NCBI RefSeq assembly: GCF_020042345.1
Contig: NZ_CP083387.1
Location: forward strand, 558,001 to 622,000
Length of the DNA: 64,000 nucleotides
Direction of reading: 5' to 3'
Source: Arachidicoccus terrestris
Lineage (GTDB): Bacteria > Bacteroidota > Bacteroidia > Chitinophagales > Chitinophagaceae
Every line of letters begins with the position of its first letter. The stretch's first letter is position 1. The translations under genes were made by a program, and so were the position numbers. This document shows positions 26,352-37,309 of the stretch, piece by piece. The notes under the pieces are model-generated. The model saw only the letters and a program-made list of their open reading frames with translations. It had not been told where the DNA came from and searched no databases.

Positions 26352-27404
26352 CTACATAGGCTGATCTGGCAAAGGGCCAGGTCTCACACCTAAACCAGGT
26401 GCGCCGCTAACCGATACCTTGCCCGCTTCTATTGTCAGGCCGGTACCGCCCGGGGCAGCCAACAAAAGCGGCCCATCCATGTCTACATAATCGAGTTGCG
26501 GTAAAAACTGTGCAATAGCCGCCGACCCAATGACGGTTTCATTCATTGAGCCCATCATCACTTTCATTTCCCGCTCTCTCGCTTCACGGATCAGCACTCT
26601 TGCCGGCGTAATGCCACTACATTTGGTAAGTTTGATATTAATACCGTGGAAACATTTTTCTATACCTTTCATATCGGAGAGCCGGACACAGCTTTCATCT
26701 GCTATCAGCGGCAGTGGTGAAGCGTTGTAAAGTGCCTGCATTTGTTCCAGATCCCAGTCAGTCTTAGCTCTGGCCATAGGCTGTTCTACCAGTTCTACGC
26801 CGAGTTCAGCGAGCCGGGGCAGCATCTCCAGCGCCTTTTCATATGTCCAGCCTCCATTCACATCCACCCTAAAAGGGCTATCCGTCACCTGGCGGAGCGC
26901 CCTGAGCATTGCAAGATCGTCAGCCGCTCCTAATTTAATCTTATAGACGGGCCAGGGCATGGCTTTAATTTTGGCTGCCATCTTATCAATTGCATCCAGC
27001 CCAATGGTATAGTCTGTAAGCGGCGTATTTTGCCAGGTACTCCCCATTAACTGATAGACAGGCGTCCTGTTCATTTGACCATATAGATCCCAACAGGCCA
27101 TGTCTAAGGCACATACTAAAAAAGGATGTTCGGGCAGTAAGTGATGCAGGTAGTGCCAGTAACGCTCCGGATCGGTGAGTGCAAACTTCTCAATAAAGAG
27201 TTTCTTGGCTTTAATTTCACGCACCATTTTCTCCACTGTCACATCATAATAACTGATCGCGGGTGCTTCTCCCCAACCGGTAAGTGGCCCGAGGGACAAT
27301 GAAACGATCAGGGCCGGTTGACTGGATTTGGAGCGCCCCCCGGAAATAGTAAATGTGTCTTTAAAGGGCGTGTCTATTACATGATACTGAAGCTTCATCT
27401 GCAC
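26352..27404 (-). CDS. Dipeptide epimerase (enolase superfamily)
   Basis: A 350-residue enzyme of the muconate-lactonizing/dipeptide epimerase subgroup. The KxK catalytic motif is in YKIKLG, metal ligands are in RVDVNGGW, ELVEQP and IADESC, and the opposite-face Lys is in INIKLTKCSG. The family racemises the second residue of L-Ala-D/L-Glu or related dipeptides, often in murein peptide recycling. Specificity cannot be fixed from sequence. A linked NlpC/P60 or LD-carboxypeptidase gene is not adjacent, so the murein link is only plausible. Confidence 0.85.
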   Translation of the reverse strand: MQMKLQYHVIDTPFKDTFTISGGRSKSSQPALIVSLSLGPLTGWGEAPAISYYDVTVEKMVREIKAKKLFIEKFALTDPERYWHYLHHLLPEHPFLVCALDMACWDLYGQMNRTPVYQLMGSTWQNTPLTDYTIGLDAIDKMAAKIKAMPWPVYKIKLGAADDLAMLRALRQVTDSPFRVDVNGGWTYEKALEMLPRLAELGVELVEQPMARAKTDWDLEQMQALYNASPLPLIADESCVRLSDMKGIEKCFHGINIKLTKCSGITPARVLIREAREREMKVMMGSMNETVIGSAAIAQFLPQLDYVDMDGPLLLAAPGGTGLTIEAGKVSVSGAPGLGVRPGPLPDQPM

Positions 27405-27432
27405 TTACTTTATGACAAAGGTAAGGCATAAA

Positions 27433-27837
27433 CTATAGATACGGATTATAGGCAATCTCCCAGTAATTATCTTCCGGGTCTTTAAAGTAGCCGCTATACC
27501 CGCCCCAAAAAACCGTTTCAGGTTCTTTTTGAATCGAGACGCCCCTTTCTTTTAAAAAGGCGAAAAACGCATCTACTTTTGTAATGGAATCAAAATTAAT
27601 GGCCAGACTCATGCGTTTAAAACTACCCGGAGGAGCGGGCTGATAGCCATCCAGGCCAATATCTGCGGCCAGATCCACCTCTCCAAACAAGGCAAAAATG
27701 AGCCCGGCGTTCATCTTAAAAAAGCGGACGCCCTCCTGCTCTTTTTCCATTTGCCAACCCAAGGTGTCCCTGTAGAACCGGGTCAGTAAATCAAGATCTT
27801 TAACACCAAGGGTAATAAAACTGATCTGAGGATTCAT
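27433..27837 (-). CDS. VOC (glyoxalase/bleomycin-resistance fold) family protein
   Basis: A 134-residue protein with paired beta-alpha-beta-beta-beta units typical of the vicinal oxygen chelate superfamily (FITLGVKDLDLLTRFYRDTLGW at the start, GYSGYFKDPEDNYWEIAYNP at the end). The frame is open to a TTG at 27858, but the ATG at 27837 gives the usual family start (MNPQISF). The substrate is unknown. It is followed upstream by the deoxynucleoside kinase gene with a gap of about 24 bases. Confidence 0.82.
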   Translation of the reverse strand: MNPQISFITLGVKDLDLLTRFYRDTLGWQMEKEQEGVRFFKMNAGLIFALFGEVDLAADIGLDGYQPAPPGSFKRMSLAINFDSITKVDAFFAFLKERGVSIQKEPETVFWGGYSGYFKDPEDNYWEIAYNPYL

Positions 27838-27861
27838 AGGTCGTATTTTTTTCGACAATAA

Positions 27862-28503
27862 TTAAAACAGCCCGTATAACAGACGGTCGATTTTATTGAT
27901 GATCTCGCCCAGATGCTCCTCGTTTTCCGCGAAGTTGACATGATCGACATCAATCACGAGTAAAGGCCCTTCTTTATAGCCTTCAATCCATTTATCATAG
28001 AGCTGGTTGAGCTTTTTGAGATAATCCAGCCGGATATTGTCTTCATATTCACGGCCACGCTTCTGAATCTGCGCCACCAGGGCCGGTACAGAAGCCTTCA
28101 GGTAAATCAACAGATCCGGAGGCTTGATCATTTTTTTGAGCGTTTCAAAAAAATGATAATAATTATTAAAATCCCGGGTACTCATCAGACTCATGTCATG
28201 TAAGTTGGGCGCAAAAATATTGGCATCTTCATAGATCGTACGGTCCTGTATCACCGTCTCCGTGCCGTGGTCGATCTCTATGAGCTGCTTGAGGCGGCTG
28301 TTGAGAAAATAAATTTGCAGCTCAAAACTCCACCGGGCCATATCTTCGTAAAAATCTGTCAGATAGGGATTATGATCCACATCCTCAAACTGTGGGATCC
28401 ATTTATAGTGTTTGCTCAGCAATTCCGTAAGGGTTGTTTTGCCTGCACCGATATTGCCGGCAATGGCGATATGTTTAGGCTTCTGTTTTGCTGCTTTTGC
28501 CAT
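27862..28503 (-). CDS. Deoxynucleoside kinase
   Basis: A 213-residue P-loop kinase of the dCK/dGK family that phosphorylates deoxynucleosides for dNTP salvage. The P-loop GNIGAGKTTLTELL is at residues about 15-28. The DRTIYEDANIF (D/E-R-S motif) and LIYLKASVPALVAQIQKRGREYE (lid and substrate region) segments are intact. Which nucleoside it prefers (dA/dG or dC) cannot be read. It is likely co-transcribed with the VOC protein gene. Confidence 0.9.
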   Translation of the reverse strand: MAKAAKQKPKHIAIAGNIGAGKTTLTELLSKHYKWIPQFEDVDHNPYLTDFYEDMARWSFELQIYFLNSRLKQLIEIDHGTETVIQDRTIYEDANIFAPNLHDMSLMSTRDFNNYYHFFETLKKMIKPPDLLIYLKASVPALVAQIQKRGREYEDNIRLDYLKKLNQLYDKWIEGYKEGPLLVIDVDHVNFAENEEHLGEIINKIDRLLYGLF

Positions 28504-28576
28504 CAGGTTGATTTAGGTTATAATACAGTAAAGAACGCCCAGGTGTCTGTTAGACCTGGGTGAAACTTGTGCTAAT

Positions 28577-29572
28577 TTAATAATTTATTCCCATAGCCTC
28601 ACGGACTATTTTTATCGTGCGGGAAGCGCTTTCCCGGGCCTTTTCAGCGCCCTGGCGCATAATTTTATCTAAATAAGCCTTATCCTGCTGGATAGACAGC
28701 GCCTTCTCACGGATAGGCGCTACAAAACGTACCATATCTTCACCCAGTTGCTTTTTAAAATCACCGTAACGGATCTGGCAATTATTATAATCGGTTTCAA
28801 ATTTATCAATCGTCGCCGGATCACTGACCAGTGAAGCCAGCGTAAAGAGGTTCTGGATATAATCCGGCTTTTCCTGCCTCGGTCCTGTCGGCCCCTGATC
28901 CGTCTGGGCCTTTTTTAATTTTTTCAGGATCAGCTCATCCTCATCTCTGAGATAAATGGTGGCCATCTGATTCTCACTCTTACTCATCTTTCCCTTTCCA
29001 TCCAGACTCATGATCTTAACCAGTTCACTGTTGAAATTAAAGGCCCTCGGCATGGGAAAAACTTCGCCATACCGGTGATTGAATCTTTCAGCGAAATTGC
29101 GGGCCATTTCCAGATGCTGCTCCTGGTCTTTTCCAACCGGCACCTTGACGGCGCGGTGAATCAGGATATCGGCAGCCATCAGTACCGGATAGGTCAACAG
29201 GCCGGCATTCACATTCTCTGGACTCAGGCGAACCTTGTCTTTAAAGGTCGGCACCTTTTCCAGCTCCCCTTTATAAGCTAACATGTTCAGATAAAGGTAT
29301 AATTCCGCGATCTCAGGTACGTCGCTTTGCACGTAAATAGCCGCTTTGTCAGGATCCAGGCCACAGGCGATGTTTTCAGCAATCACCCTACGAACGCTGT
29401 CTCTGAGTTCTTTGGTATCGGGATGCGTGGTCAGGCTATGCCAGTCCGCCACAAAAAAATAACAATTATAGTCTTCCTGCATGCGGACATAGTTACGCAT
29501 GGCCCCAAAATAATTACCTAAATGCAGGTAGCCGGTGGGCCGGATACCGCTCAAAACAATTTCTTTTTGCAT
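28577..29572 (-). CDS. trpS: Tryptophanyl-tRNA synthetase
   Basis: A 331-residue class Ic aminoacyl-tRNA synthetase charging tRNA-Trp. The HIGH motif appears as HLGN in SGIRPTGYLHLGNYFGAMRN and the KMSKS motif as GKGKMSKS. The length and the PVGKDQEQHLEMAR segment are typical. A TACCTTCG element ends 6 bases before the ATG. There is no sign of a T-box or other leader. Confidence 0.97.
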   Translation of the reverse strand: MQKEIVLSGIRPTGYLHLGNYFGAMRNYVRMQEDYNCYFFVADWHSLTTHPDTKELRDSVRRVIAENIACGLDPDKAAIYVQSDVPEIAELYLYLNMLAYKGELEKVPTFKDKVRLSPENVNAGLLTYPVLMAADILIHRAVKVPVGKDQEQHLEMARNFAERFNHRYGEVFPMPRAFNFNSELVKIMSLDGKGKMSKSENQMATIYLRDEDELILKKLKKAQTDQGPTGPRQEKPDYIQNLFTLASLVSDPATIDKFETDYNNCQIRYGDFKKQLGEDMVRFVAPIREKALSIQQDKAYLDKIMRQGAEKARESASRTIKIVREAMGINY

Positions 29573-29578
29573 AGTGTG

Positions 29579-29586
29579 CGAAGGTA
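29579..29586 (-). promoter_or_regulatory. Near-consensus -7 element close to the trpS start
   Basis: TACCTTCG on the minus strand differs from TAnnTTTG at one position and ends 6 bases before the ATG at 29572. It is a third gene (of those with known products) with a -7-like element right at its start codon. Confidence 0.35.
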
Positions 29587-29656
29587 AGAATTTTGCCTAA
29601 CTGGTAGCGCGCACTTAGCTAAAAAAATTGCCGAAAGGCACAGCACTACCCTTCCA

Positions 29657-30424
29657 TTAAAAGGATAACGTCCTCCATTGCCAGTTCAGGGTATTGAATA
29701 ACACCAGCTGGTTATGCAGTACCGGCAAATCCATGAGCAATTTCAGGGATTCCTGCGCCATGAGTAGCCCGATAATACCGGGTAAAGTGGCCAGTACACC
29801 ATTTTCAGCACAATTAGGGGCGGAACCTGGTTTTGGCGGCTCAGGAAACAGATCACGCAGTGTTTTTCCTCCCTTATGCCCGAAAACAGCCAGCTGCCCC
29901 TCAAATCCGAGGATACTGCCATACACCACCGGGATTTTCAGTGTACGACAGCTGTCACTGACCGCATAGCGGGTAGGAAAGTTGTCAGTCCCGTCTATCA
30001 CCAGGTCATAACCGCTCAGTAATCTCCCGGCATTTTCGCGGGTCAATTTTTCATTTTTCCATTCAAATCTACCCGGCCCGCGCCGCGCCGCCAGCACATC
30101 AGCCGCCACCTGCACTTTTAACTGTCCGGTCTGGTCCGGCCTATACAGTATCTGCCGATGCAGGTTGTGTATTTCGATATGGTCAAAATCGATACAGGCC
30201 AGATGCCCGACCCCGGCACCGCTCAGATACTGGAGAATAGGACAGCCCAGTCCACCGGCACCGATCACCATGACTTTTGACCTGGCGAGTTTCAGCTGGC
30301 CTTCGGCGCCGATCTCGGGAACCAGCATTTGGCGGCCATATAACATAAAGTCTTCTTTGGTCAGTTGAGCATGATCAGTGGCTTCCGGTTTGTCAGTGAT
30401 AGTCCCTGATGGATCCTGATACAT
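29657..30424 (-). CDS. thiF: Thiamine adenylyltransferase ThiF (ThiF/MoeB/HesA family)
   Basis: A 255-residue E1-like enzyme that adenylates the C-terminal glycine of ThiS before sulfur transfer. The nucleotide-binding motif GAGGLGCPILQYLSGAG, DFDHIEIHNLHRQ and DGTDNFPTRY are intact. The zinc-binding CxxC pairs of E. coli ThiF are absent (the region reads LFPEPPKPGSAPNCAENG). A single candidate Cys for acyl-disulfide chemistry is in NCAENG. The ATG at 30424 is preferred over a GTG two codons earlier. It is the last gene of the thiamine operon, 17 bases after thiH. Confidence 0.9.
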   Translation of the reverse strand: MYQDPSGTITDKPEATDHAQLTKEDFMLYGRQMLVPEIGAEGQLKLARSKVMVIGAGGLGCPILQYLSGAGVGHLACIDFDHIEIHNLHRQILYRPDQTGQLKVQVAADVLAARRGPGRFEWKNEKLTRENAGRLLSGYDLVIDGTDNFPTRYAVSDSCRTLKIPVVYGSILGFEGQLAVFGHKGGKTLRDLFPEPPKPGSAPNCAENGVLATLPGIIGLLMAQESLKLLMDLPVLHNQLVLFNTLNWQWRTLSF

Positions 30425-30447
30425 TTTCACAAGTAAATTTTATAATT

Positions 30448-31635
30448 TTAAAAATATGCATCACTATTACCCGCCGCGAGCGCCAGATCCCAGTCCTTAA
30501 AAACAGGATCATATCCTGCCTGTTGAATGACTTGACAGATAGTGGCCAGGGATCGCTCATCGCTGATTTCAAACTGCTCCAGAGAGTCACTGTCAGTAGC
30601 GTAACCGCCGGGATTGGTTTTGGAGCCTGCACTCATTGTGGTTATCCCCAACCCGATAAGATGATCTCTAAAGGTTTCAGTCTCTCTGGTGGACAGAGAA
30701 ATATCCAGATCCGGATCACAGATACGATAAGCCAGGATCAGCTGCAAGAGTTCTTTATCAGAAACCGGGAAAGCCGGTGACAACGCCCCTGCGGCCGGCC
30801 GGAGACGGGGAAACGACAGACTGTATCCGGTCTGCCAGTAACGGTGGCGCATAAACCGAAGATGCAGCATTGTCATAAAACTGTCTACCCGCCAGTCCTG
30901 CAGGCCGAGTAAGACGCCCATCCCTATTTTACGGATACCTGCCCGGCAGGCTCTTTCAGCCGTTTCAAGCCGGAAATCAAAATTGGCTTTGCGGCCTCTG
31001 AGGTGGTACTGTTTATAAGCGGCTCTGTGATAGGTCTCCTGATAAACGGTAATTCCATAAGCGCCGGCCTCATTTAACGCTTTGTATTCGTGCTCATAGA
31101 GCGGCTGCACTTCTAAAGAGATCTGGGCAAACTGTTTTTTCAGCTGCCTCACAGTGCGCACAAAATAATCAGTGTTGACTTCCCTGGCCGCTTCTCCCGT
31201 TACCAAGAGTATCTGGTCAAACCCATATTGTTTTAATATCGCGGCTTCCGCTTCAACCTCCAGCGCTGTCAGTGTTTTCCTGGGGATCTTATTGTCCAGG
31301 CTGAAGCCGCAGTAGGTGCATATATTCTGGCATTTATTGCTCAGATAAAGGGGTGCGAATAAGCGAATGGTCTTGCCGAACCGCTGCACGGTCAGCTGCC
31401 TGGCCTTGCGGGCCATCGGCTCAAGATAACCCGCCGCGGCAACTGACAGTAATGCCATAAATTCTTCCAATCCCGGACGGGAATGCTGCAATGCGTTTAA
31501 CACATCCTGCGCTGTTTTAAGACGGATCTTTTTTTGAACCTCTTCCCAGCTGTAACGATTAAAAACGGTCAAAAAATCGGTTCCTGCGGCGGCCTGTGGC
31601 GTGTCAGCGGCTGCCTTTGATGTCATATCTGCCAT
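30448..31635 (-). CDS. thiH: 2-iminoacetate synthase (tyrosine lyase) ThiH
   Basis: A 395-residue radical SAM enzyme that cleaves tyrosine to dehydroglycine for thiazole synthesis; it marks the anaerobic-type pathway, in place of the ThiO glycine oxidase. The CxxxCxxC iron-sulfur motif is in KCQNICTYCGF. The LYLSNKCQN context, GAYGITVYQETYH and SFPRLRPAAG segments fit ThiH. The length is close to E. coli ThiH (377). It is between thiG and thiF. Confidence 0.96.
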   Translation of the reverse strand: MADMTSKAAADTPQAAAGTDFLTVFNRYSWEEVQKKIRLKTAQDVLNALQHSRPGLEEFMALLSVAAAGYLEPMARKARQLTVQRFGKTIRLFAPLYLSNKCQNICTYCGFSLDNKIPRKTLTALEVEAEAAILKQYGFDQILLVTGEAAREVNTDYFVRTVRQLKKQFAQISLEVQPLYEHEYKALNEAGAYGITVYQETYHRAAYKQYHLRGRKANFDFRLETAERACRAGIRKIGMGVLLGLQDWRVDSFMTMLHLRFMRHRYWQTGYSLSFPRLRPAAGALSPAFPVSDKELLQLILAYRICDPDLDISLSTRETETFRDHLIGLGITTMSAGSKTNPGGYATDSDSLEQFEISDERSLATICQVIQQAGYDPVFKDWDLALAAGNSDAYF

Positions 31636-31674
31636 TTTAGAATATTTTTCGTGATAAGAATATAGCCCGGCTGA

Positions 31675-32535
31675 TCAGGATAAAAAGTCGGTCAGCGGAC
31701 TGCTGGCCTCTCCCAGCCTTCCGCGCCCGGCCAGTCCCGCACGATAGGCCAGCCTGCCTGCTTCGACAGCCAGTTTAAAGGCAGTGGCCATTGTGACAGG
31801 ATCGGCAGCCGTCGCAACGGCCGTGCTGATGAGTACGGCGTCTGCGCCCATTTCCATTGCCAGGGCCGCATCGGAGGGGCTGCCAATGCCCGCATCAATA
31901 ATGACGGGTATAGTAGCCTCTGCAATAATTATCTCCAAAAAATCCCGGCTTTTGAGGCCCAGATTGCTTCCAATGGGCGATCCAAGCGGCATTACGGCTG
32001 CTACACCTGCCTGCTCGAGCCGCTTGCAAAGAACGGGATCGGCATGTACATAAGGCAGTACGATAAAACCTTTTTGAACAAGGACGGCCGCTGCCTGTAG
32101 GGTCTCCACCGGATCCGGCATCAAGTGTGACGGATCAGGATGAATTTCCAGTTTAATAAAATTAGTATGCAGCAGTTCCCGTGCCAGCTGCGCCGCTAAT
32201 ACAGCTTCGGCAGCATTTCTGGCACCAGAGGTATTGGGCAGCAAACGCATGGGCTGACTATGCGGTGCGTTTTTCCCTGGTTGTTTGGGAATATAGTCCA
32301 GCAACGAGCCGCCTTCACTTAGCCCTGCCGTACCGCTCTGCCTTGACTGCAAACGCCGAAGTGCCAGTGTGACCATTTCTGTGCCCGAAGTTTCAATGGC
32401 GGTACGCATGACCGCAAGGTCTCCGTATTTTCCTGTCCCCAGTAACAGTCTGGAAGAAAATGTTTCTCCTGCGATGACAAGGGCATCTTCCACCACGCCC
32501 ATTTTCGTTCTTTCTAATGTTTCTGTAGTGTCCAT
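31675..32535 (-). CDS. thiG: Thiazole synthase ThiG
   Basis: A 286-residue TIM-barrel enzyme that joins dehydroglycine, sulfur from ThiS-thiocarboxylate and deoxyxylulose phosphate to form the thiazole phosphate. Visible elements are [36 protein letters not shown], the Schiff-base Lys in [36 protein letters not shown]. About 20-25 extra residues at the N-terminus make it slightly longer than usual (about 260). Confidence 0.96.
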   Translation of the reverse strand: MDTTETLERTKMGVVEDALVIAGETFSSRLLLGTGKYGDLAVMRTAIETSGTEMVTLALRRLQSRQSGTAGLSEGGSLLDYIPKQPGKNAPHSQPMRLLPNTSGARNAAEAVLAAQLARELLHTNFIKLEIHPDPSHLMPDPVETLQAAAVLVQKGFIVLPYVHADPVLCKRLEQAGVAAVMPLGSPIGSNLGLKSRDFLEIIIAEATIPVIIDAGIGSPSDAALAMEMGADAVLISTAVATAADPVTMATAFKLAVEAGRLAYRAGLAGRGRLGEASSPLTDFLS

Positions 32536-32598
32536 TTTTTATTTTTTATTATTCCACGCTTATAACCCTACCAGCCACTCAACACCCAGCAGTTGAAA

Positions 32599-33378
32599 TC
32601 AGACTGAATTTTCATGTAATAGAGCGTCCAGTATTTTTACCTGCCCCGATACGTGAGGCACAGCATCCGGATACCGGATTTTCCATTGATGGTATTGGTC
32701 AATGACATTATCTAAAGTAAGGGACCTTCTAGAGACCTGCAGGGCTGTCAGATCCACCAGCCGGGTCAACCATCCCGAAATAGCGACGCCATTTATTGCC
32801 GTTCCCATTAACAGGGGCAGATCCTCCGGGATAATCCCGCCGATCGCATAGACCGGGCAGGGGACTACTCTTCGCTCTTTATCTTCCCCCAGTATCCGCC
32901 TGTAGCCTTCCAGCCCGAGCACAGGGCTCAGCTTCTTTTTTGTACGGGTGAACCTGTAAGGGCCAAGACCAATATAGTCTACTTCTTCCGCTACCCTTGC
33001 CAACACATCGCCGCCGGTATTCGCCGTTCCGCCAATAAGATAGTCACGCCCCAGGAGCTGCCTGGCTGCTGCAACCGGCTGATCTTCCAGACCGAGATGC
33101 ACGCCCTGGGCATGCACCATTTTTACCAGATGAGGATAATCATTTAATATAAATCTGGCATTATAGGCCCGGCAAAGCTGCGCCACTGCATTGCCGGTTC
33201 GAATAATATCCGGCTCATCTACTTCTTTGAGTCGCAGCTGTATCCAGCGGCATCCGGCTTCCAGCGCCAGATGAATATAAAACAGATGCTCTGCCGGCAT
33301 TGCGCCTTGAGAAACAAATTGCCATCTGGCCCAGCTCTTTTTTACATCAGGTATGGCAATACGGGGTAAATGATTCAT
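32599..33378 (-). CDS. thiE: Thiamine-phosphate synthase ThiE
   Basis: A 259-residue TIM-barrel enzyme that couples HMP-PP and thiazole phosphate to thiamine phosphate. The RLKEVDE pyrophosphate-binding region, RFILNDYPHLVKMV (Asn-Asp), GVHLGLED, GGTANT and DYIGLGPYRFTRTKKKL segments are conserved. The fully conserved motifs make it the true ThiE, in contrast to the related protein at 34299. It is longer than E. coli ThiE (211) because of an extended C-terminus. Confidence 0.92.
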   Translation of the reverse strand: MNHLPRIAIPDVKKSWARWQFVSQGAMPAEHLFYIHLALEAGCRWIQLRLKEVDEPDIIRTGNAVAQLCRAYNARFILNDYPHLVKMVHAQGVHLGLEDQPVAAARQLLGRDYLIGGTANTGGDVLARVAEEVDYIGLGPYRFTRTKKKLSPVLGLEGYRRILGEDKERRVVPCPVYAIGGIIPEDLPLLMGTAINGVAISGWLTRLVDLTALQVSRRSLTLDNVIDQYHQWKIRYPDAVPHVSGQVKILDALLHENSV

Positions 33379-33414
33379 CTTTCCCTGTTTTTAATATAAT
33401 TATCGGGCTCCCTG

Positions 33415-34323
33415 TCAGCTATGATGCATGGCATGTACACCCAGGTTTCCCCGGCCCGTACATAAAAATTGTTCCATATAATCTTTGGCGAGCACCACGG
33501 CTTCTGGCAACGGAAGGCCCTTTGCCAGCGCCGCAGCCAGGAAGCTGCTATGTACACAACCTGAGCCATGCTTTCCGGCAAGGGCGTTGTCTGCTTCCTT
33601 TTGCTCTCGCTTCCACTTCCTTCCAGCTACATGAACTTCCAATGTCTGAGTAGCAGATACAAAATGATATAAGGTATCAACAGGGGGGCTATCAGTCAGA
33701 TGGCCCCCTTTAAGTACCACTGCCGTGTCGGCACACCGGCTTATTTGCCGCATAAGCGGATCCAGGGTCGCCGCAGAAGTGTCAAGTCCTGAGCTGCGTT
33801 CCAGACCCAATAGCCGACACAGTATAATAGCCTCTTCCGCATTGGGCGTCACCACATGACAGCGCTGCAAAATAGATGTCCAGCAGACGGCATTCTTGCC
33901 TGTCAGGTCATCCTGCGTGAGATGGAAAAACCGGACGCCGGAGGAGGCTTTTAATACAGGATCCCATACAATCAAAGCTTCCGGCAGATCTTCATGAATC
34001 TGCGTCAATATTTTCTGCAGCATTGTCCGGTCTGCCATAACACCTATTTTTACTGTCCGGATAGCAAAGCGCGCACATAATGTTTTAAGAGAGTAGCAGA
34101 TCGTTTCTACGTTTTGCCAATCGACATGATAGAGCTTTTCATCTGTCTGAACTGTCGTGCAACTGGCAAGGCCAAGCCCATAGACACCCTGGCTCTGCAA
34201 CGTTTTTATATCCGACAACAGCCCTGCGCCCGCGCTTGGGTCAACCCCTGCAATGCTCAGCACAAAGGGTCTATCGGTCTCTGCCTGTAAAATACGCTTC
34301 ACCGTATCCCCATATTTTTCCAT
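33415..34323 (-). CDS. thiD: Hydroxymethylpyrimidine / phosphomethylpyrimidine kinase ThiD
   Basis: A 302-residue ribokinase-fold kinase that phosphorylates HMP and HMP-P to HMP-PP. The N-terminal SIAGVDPSAGAGLLSDIKT motif (substrate and Gly-rich site), VWDPVLKASSG and the C-terminal catalytic Asp loop GKHGSGCVHSSFLAAALA are visible. The last contains GSG-C in place of the usual GTGC. The gene overlaps the tenI-like gene by 25 bases, indicating translational coupling. Confidence 0.92.
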   Translation of the reverse strand: MEKYGDTVKRILQAETDRPFVLSIAGVDPSAGAGLLSDIKTLQSQGVYGLGLASCTTVQTDEKLYHVDWQNVETICYSLKTLCARFAIRTVKIGVMADRTMLQKILTQIHEDLPEALIVWDPVLKASSGVRFFHLTQDDLTGKNAVCWTSILQRCHVVTPNAEEAIILCRLLGLERSSGLDTSAATLDPLMRQISRCADTAVVLKGGHLTDSPPVDTLYHFVSATQTLEVHVAGRKWKREQKEADNALAGKHGSGCVHSSFLAAALAKGLPLPEAVVLAKDYMEQFLCTGRGNLGVHAMHHS

Positions 34324-35029
34324 ATACCTGAACAGATTTTAAAGTAGCCCGTTATCTTCTTTTCCCACGCCGACGGCTTATCGACATCTAAAGAACGCCA
34401 GACAGCACCCAGTAAAGCGGCACCGTCAAAACCAGCGTTTCTTATAGCCGGCAGGCTTTTCGCCTGAATGCCACCCATGGCTATTCGTCTGCAACCATGA
34501 GGGTTTTTATTTTCCCGTACCACTCGCCAGAGGGCTGGATTTGCTTTATACCCGCGTTTGGACAGACTGTCAAACAGTGGACTGACCAATACATAATCAT
34601 ACCGCAGAGAAGATTTCCTGTTTTGGGACAAAGCATCAAGCTCAGCAGGTGTATGAATACCGGTGGAGAAGGCCATTCTATGCTCCACAGATCTCAGGCT
34701 TGATAAGAGTGCCTCTGCAGCCTGTACACGCAACCACCCCGGAATATGCAACCTGTATAAACCCATTTGTTCCATCCATTGCAACAGTTGCCCCAACCGG
34801 CCTTCCGTATCTGGATCGCCCAACAAATCTTTAGGCGGATGCAGAACGATCTTTGGCCGATCTTCCATTTTAAACTGATCTATCAAAGATGTCAACGCAG
34901 CAAAATCCGCCGCGGGCTTGCGAACATGCAGCAGTTCGAGCCCCTGGTCCAGCAGCGCTGTCATCAAAGCGACCTCGCCGTATGATAAACGGACATCGGC
35001 AAGTTCCGGTCTGGAGATTACAATTATCA

Positions 35030-35030
<1 letters not shown>
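34299..35030 (-). CDS. ThiE/TenI superfamily protein, probably thiazole tautomerase
   Basis: A 243-residue TIM-barrel protein related to ThiE but lacking the Asn-Asp pyrophosphate motif: the equivalent strand reads KIVLHPPKDL. His126 in STGIHTPAEL aligns with the position of the catalytic His of B. subtilis TenI, which isomerises the thiazole produced by ThiG. TenI is therefore the better assignment, but with moderate confidence. Its stop overlaps the thiD start, and its start ATG overlaps the thiC stop codon (TAATG). Confidence 0.7.
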
Positions 35031-36889
<1,859 letters not shown>

Positions 36890-36928
36890 TTAAATAATAT
36901 AATCGGTAAGAAATTTGTTATGAGCGCA

Positions 36929-37162
36929 TTAACCACCCTGTGTGGCGGTTAGAATCAATAACTTGTCATGCTCTTTCAAAAAGGTCGATGGCCAGTTAGC
37001 TCTGGCAATGACCTGATCATGTAATGCAACGGCAATACCACCGGGGCGATCGGGGTAAAGCTGCTCCATCACATTTTCCAGCGACAAGGGATTTGAAAGT
37101 CCGTCAGCGCCTGCTGGCTCTAAGGAGAAATTCTGTTTTTTCTGATTAATTTCCAGTTCCAT
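36929..37162 (-). CDS. thiS: Sulfur carrier protein ThiS
   Basis: A 77-residue ubiquitin-like protein ending in Gly-Gly (TATQGG), which ThiF adenylates to form a thiocarboxylate. The beta-grasp pattern shows GIAVALHDQVIARANWPSTFLKEHDKL. It is first in the operon. Its ATG (37160-37162) lies at the 3' arm of a perfect 12-bp hairpin downstream of the TPP aptamer, with AGGA just before it. Confidence 0.9.
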   Translation of the reverse strand: MELEINQKKQNFSLEPAGADGLSNPLSLENVMEQLYPDRPGGIAVALHDQVIARANWPSTFLKEHDKLLILTATQGG

Positions 37163-37196
37163 TCCTAAAGTTTTTTAATTGAATACTTTAGGAATG
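37160..37196 (-). promoter_or_regulatory. Start-codon-sequestering hairpin of thiS
   Basis: A perfect 12-bp stem pairs 37185-37196 with 37160-37171 around a 13-nt loop. On the mRNA the 3' arm is ACTTTAGGAATG, which holds the AGGA and the ATG of thiS. The 5' arm (CATTCCTAAAG) can instead form 11 contiguous pairs (two G-U) with CTTTAGGGGTG at 37299-37309, the 5' strand of the TPP aptamer. The two pairings exclude each other, so this looks like the expression platform of a translational riboswitch. Confidence 0.65.
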
Positions 37197-37230
37197 ACCA
37201 CTATATGCCGGACGGCAGAAGAAAGCATTT

Positions 37231-37309
37231 CACTTTTCCCTACGCTAGTATGAACTAGATCAGGTTCAGAGGGTAAAATCTCAGCCTACAATTGTAGACA
37301 CCCCTAAAG
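37231..37309 (-). promoter_or_regulatory. TPP riboswitch (THI element)
   Basis: The minus strand carries the conserved TPP aptamer signature in order: AGGGGTG, GGCTGAGA, TTACCC, TGAACCTGATC and ACTAGCGTAGGGAAAA. It lies about 70 bases upstream of thiS and at the head of the thiamine operon. The P3 region is short, so the aptamer is compact. Confidence 0.96.
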
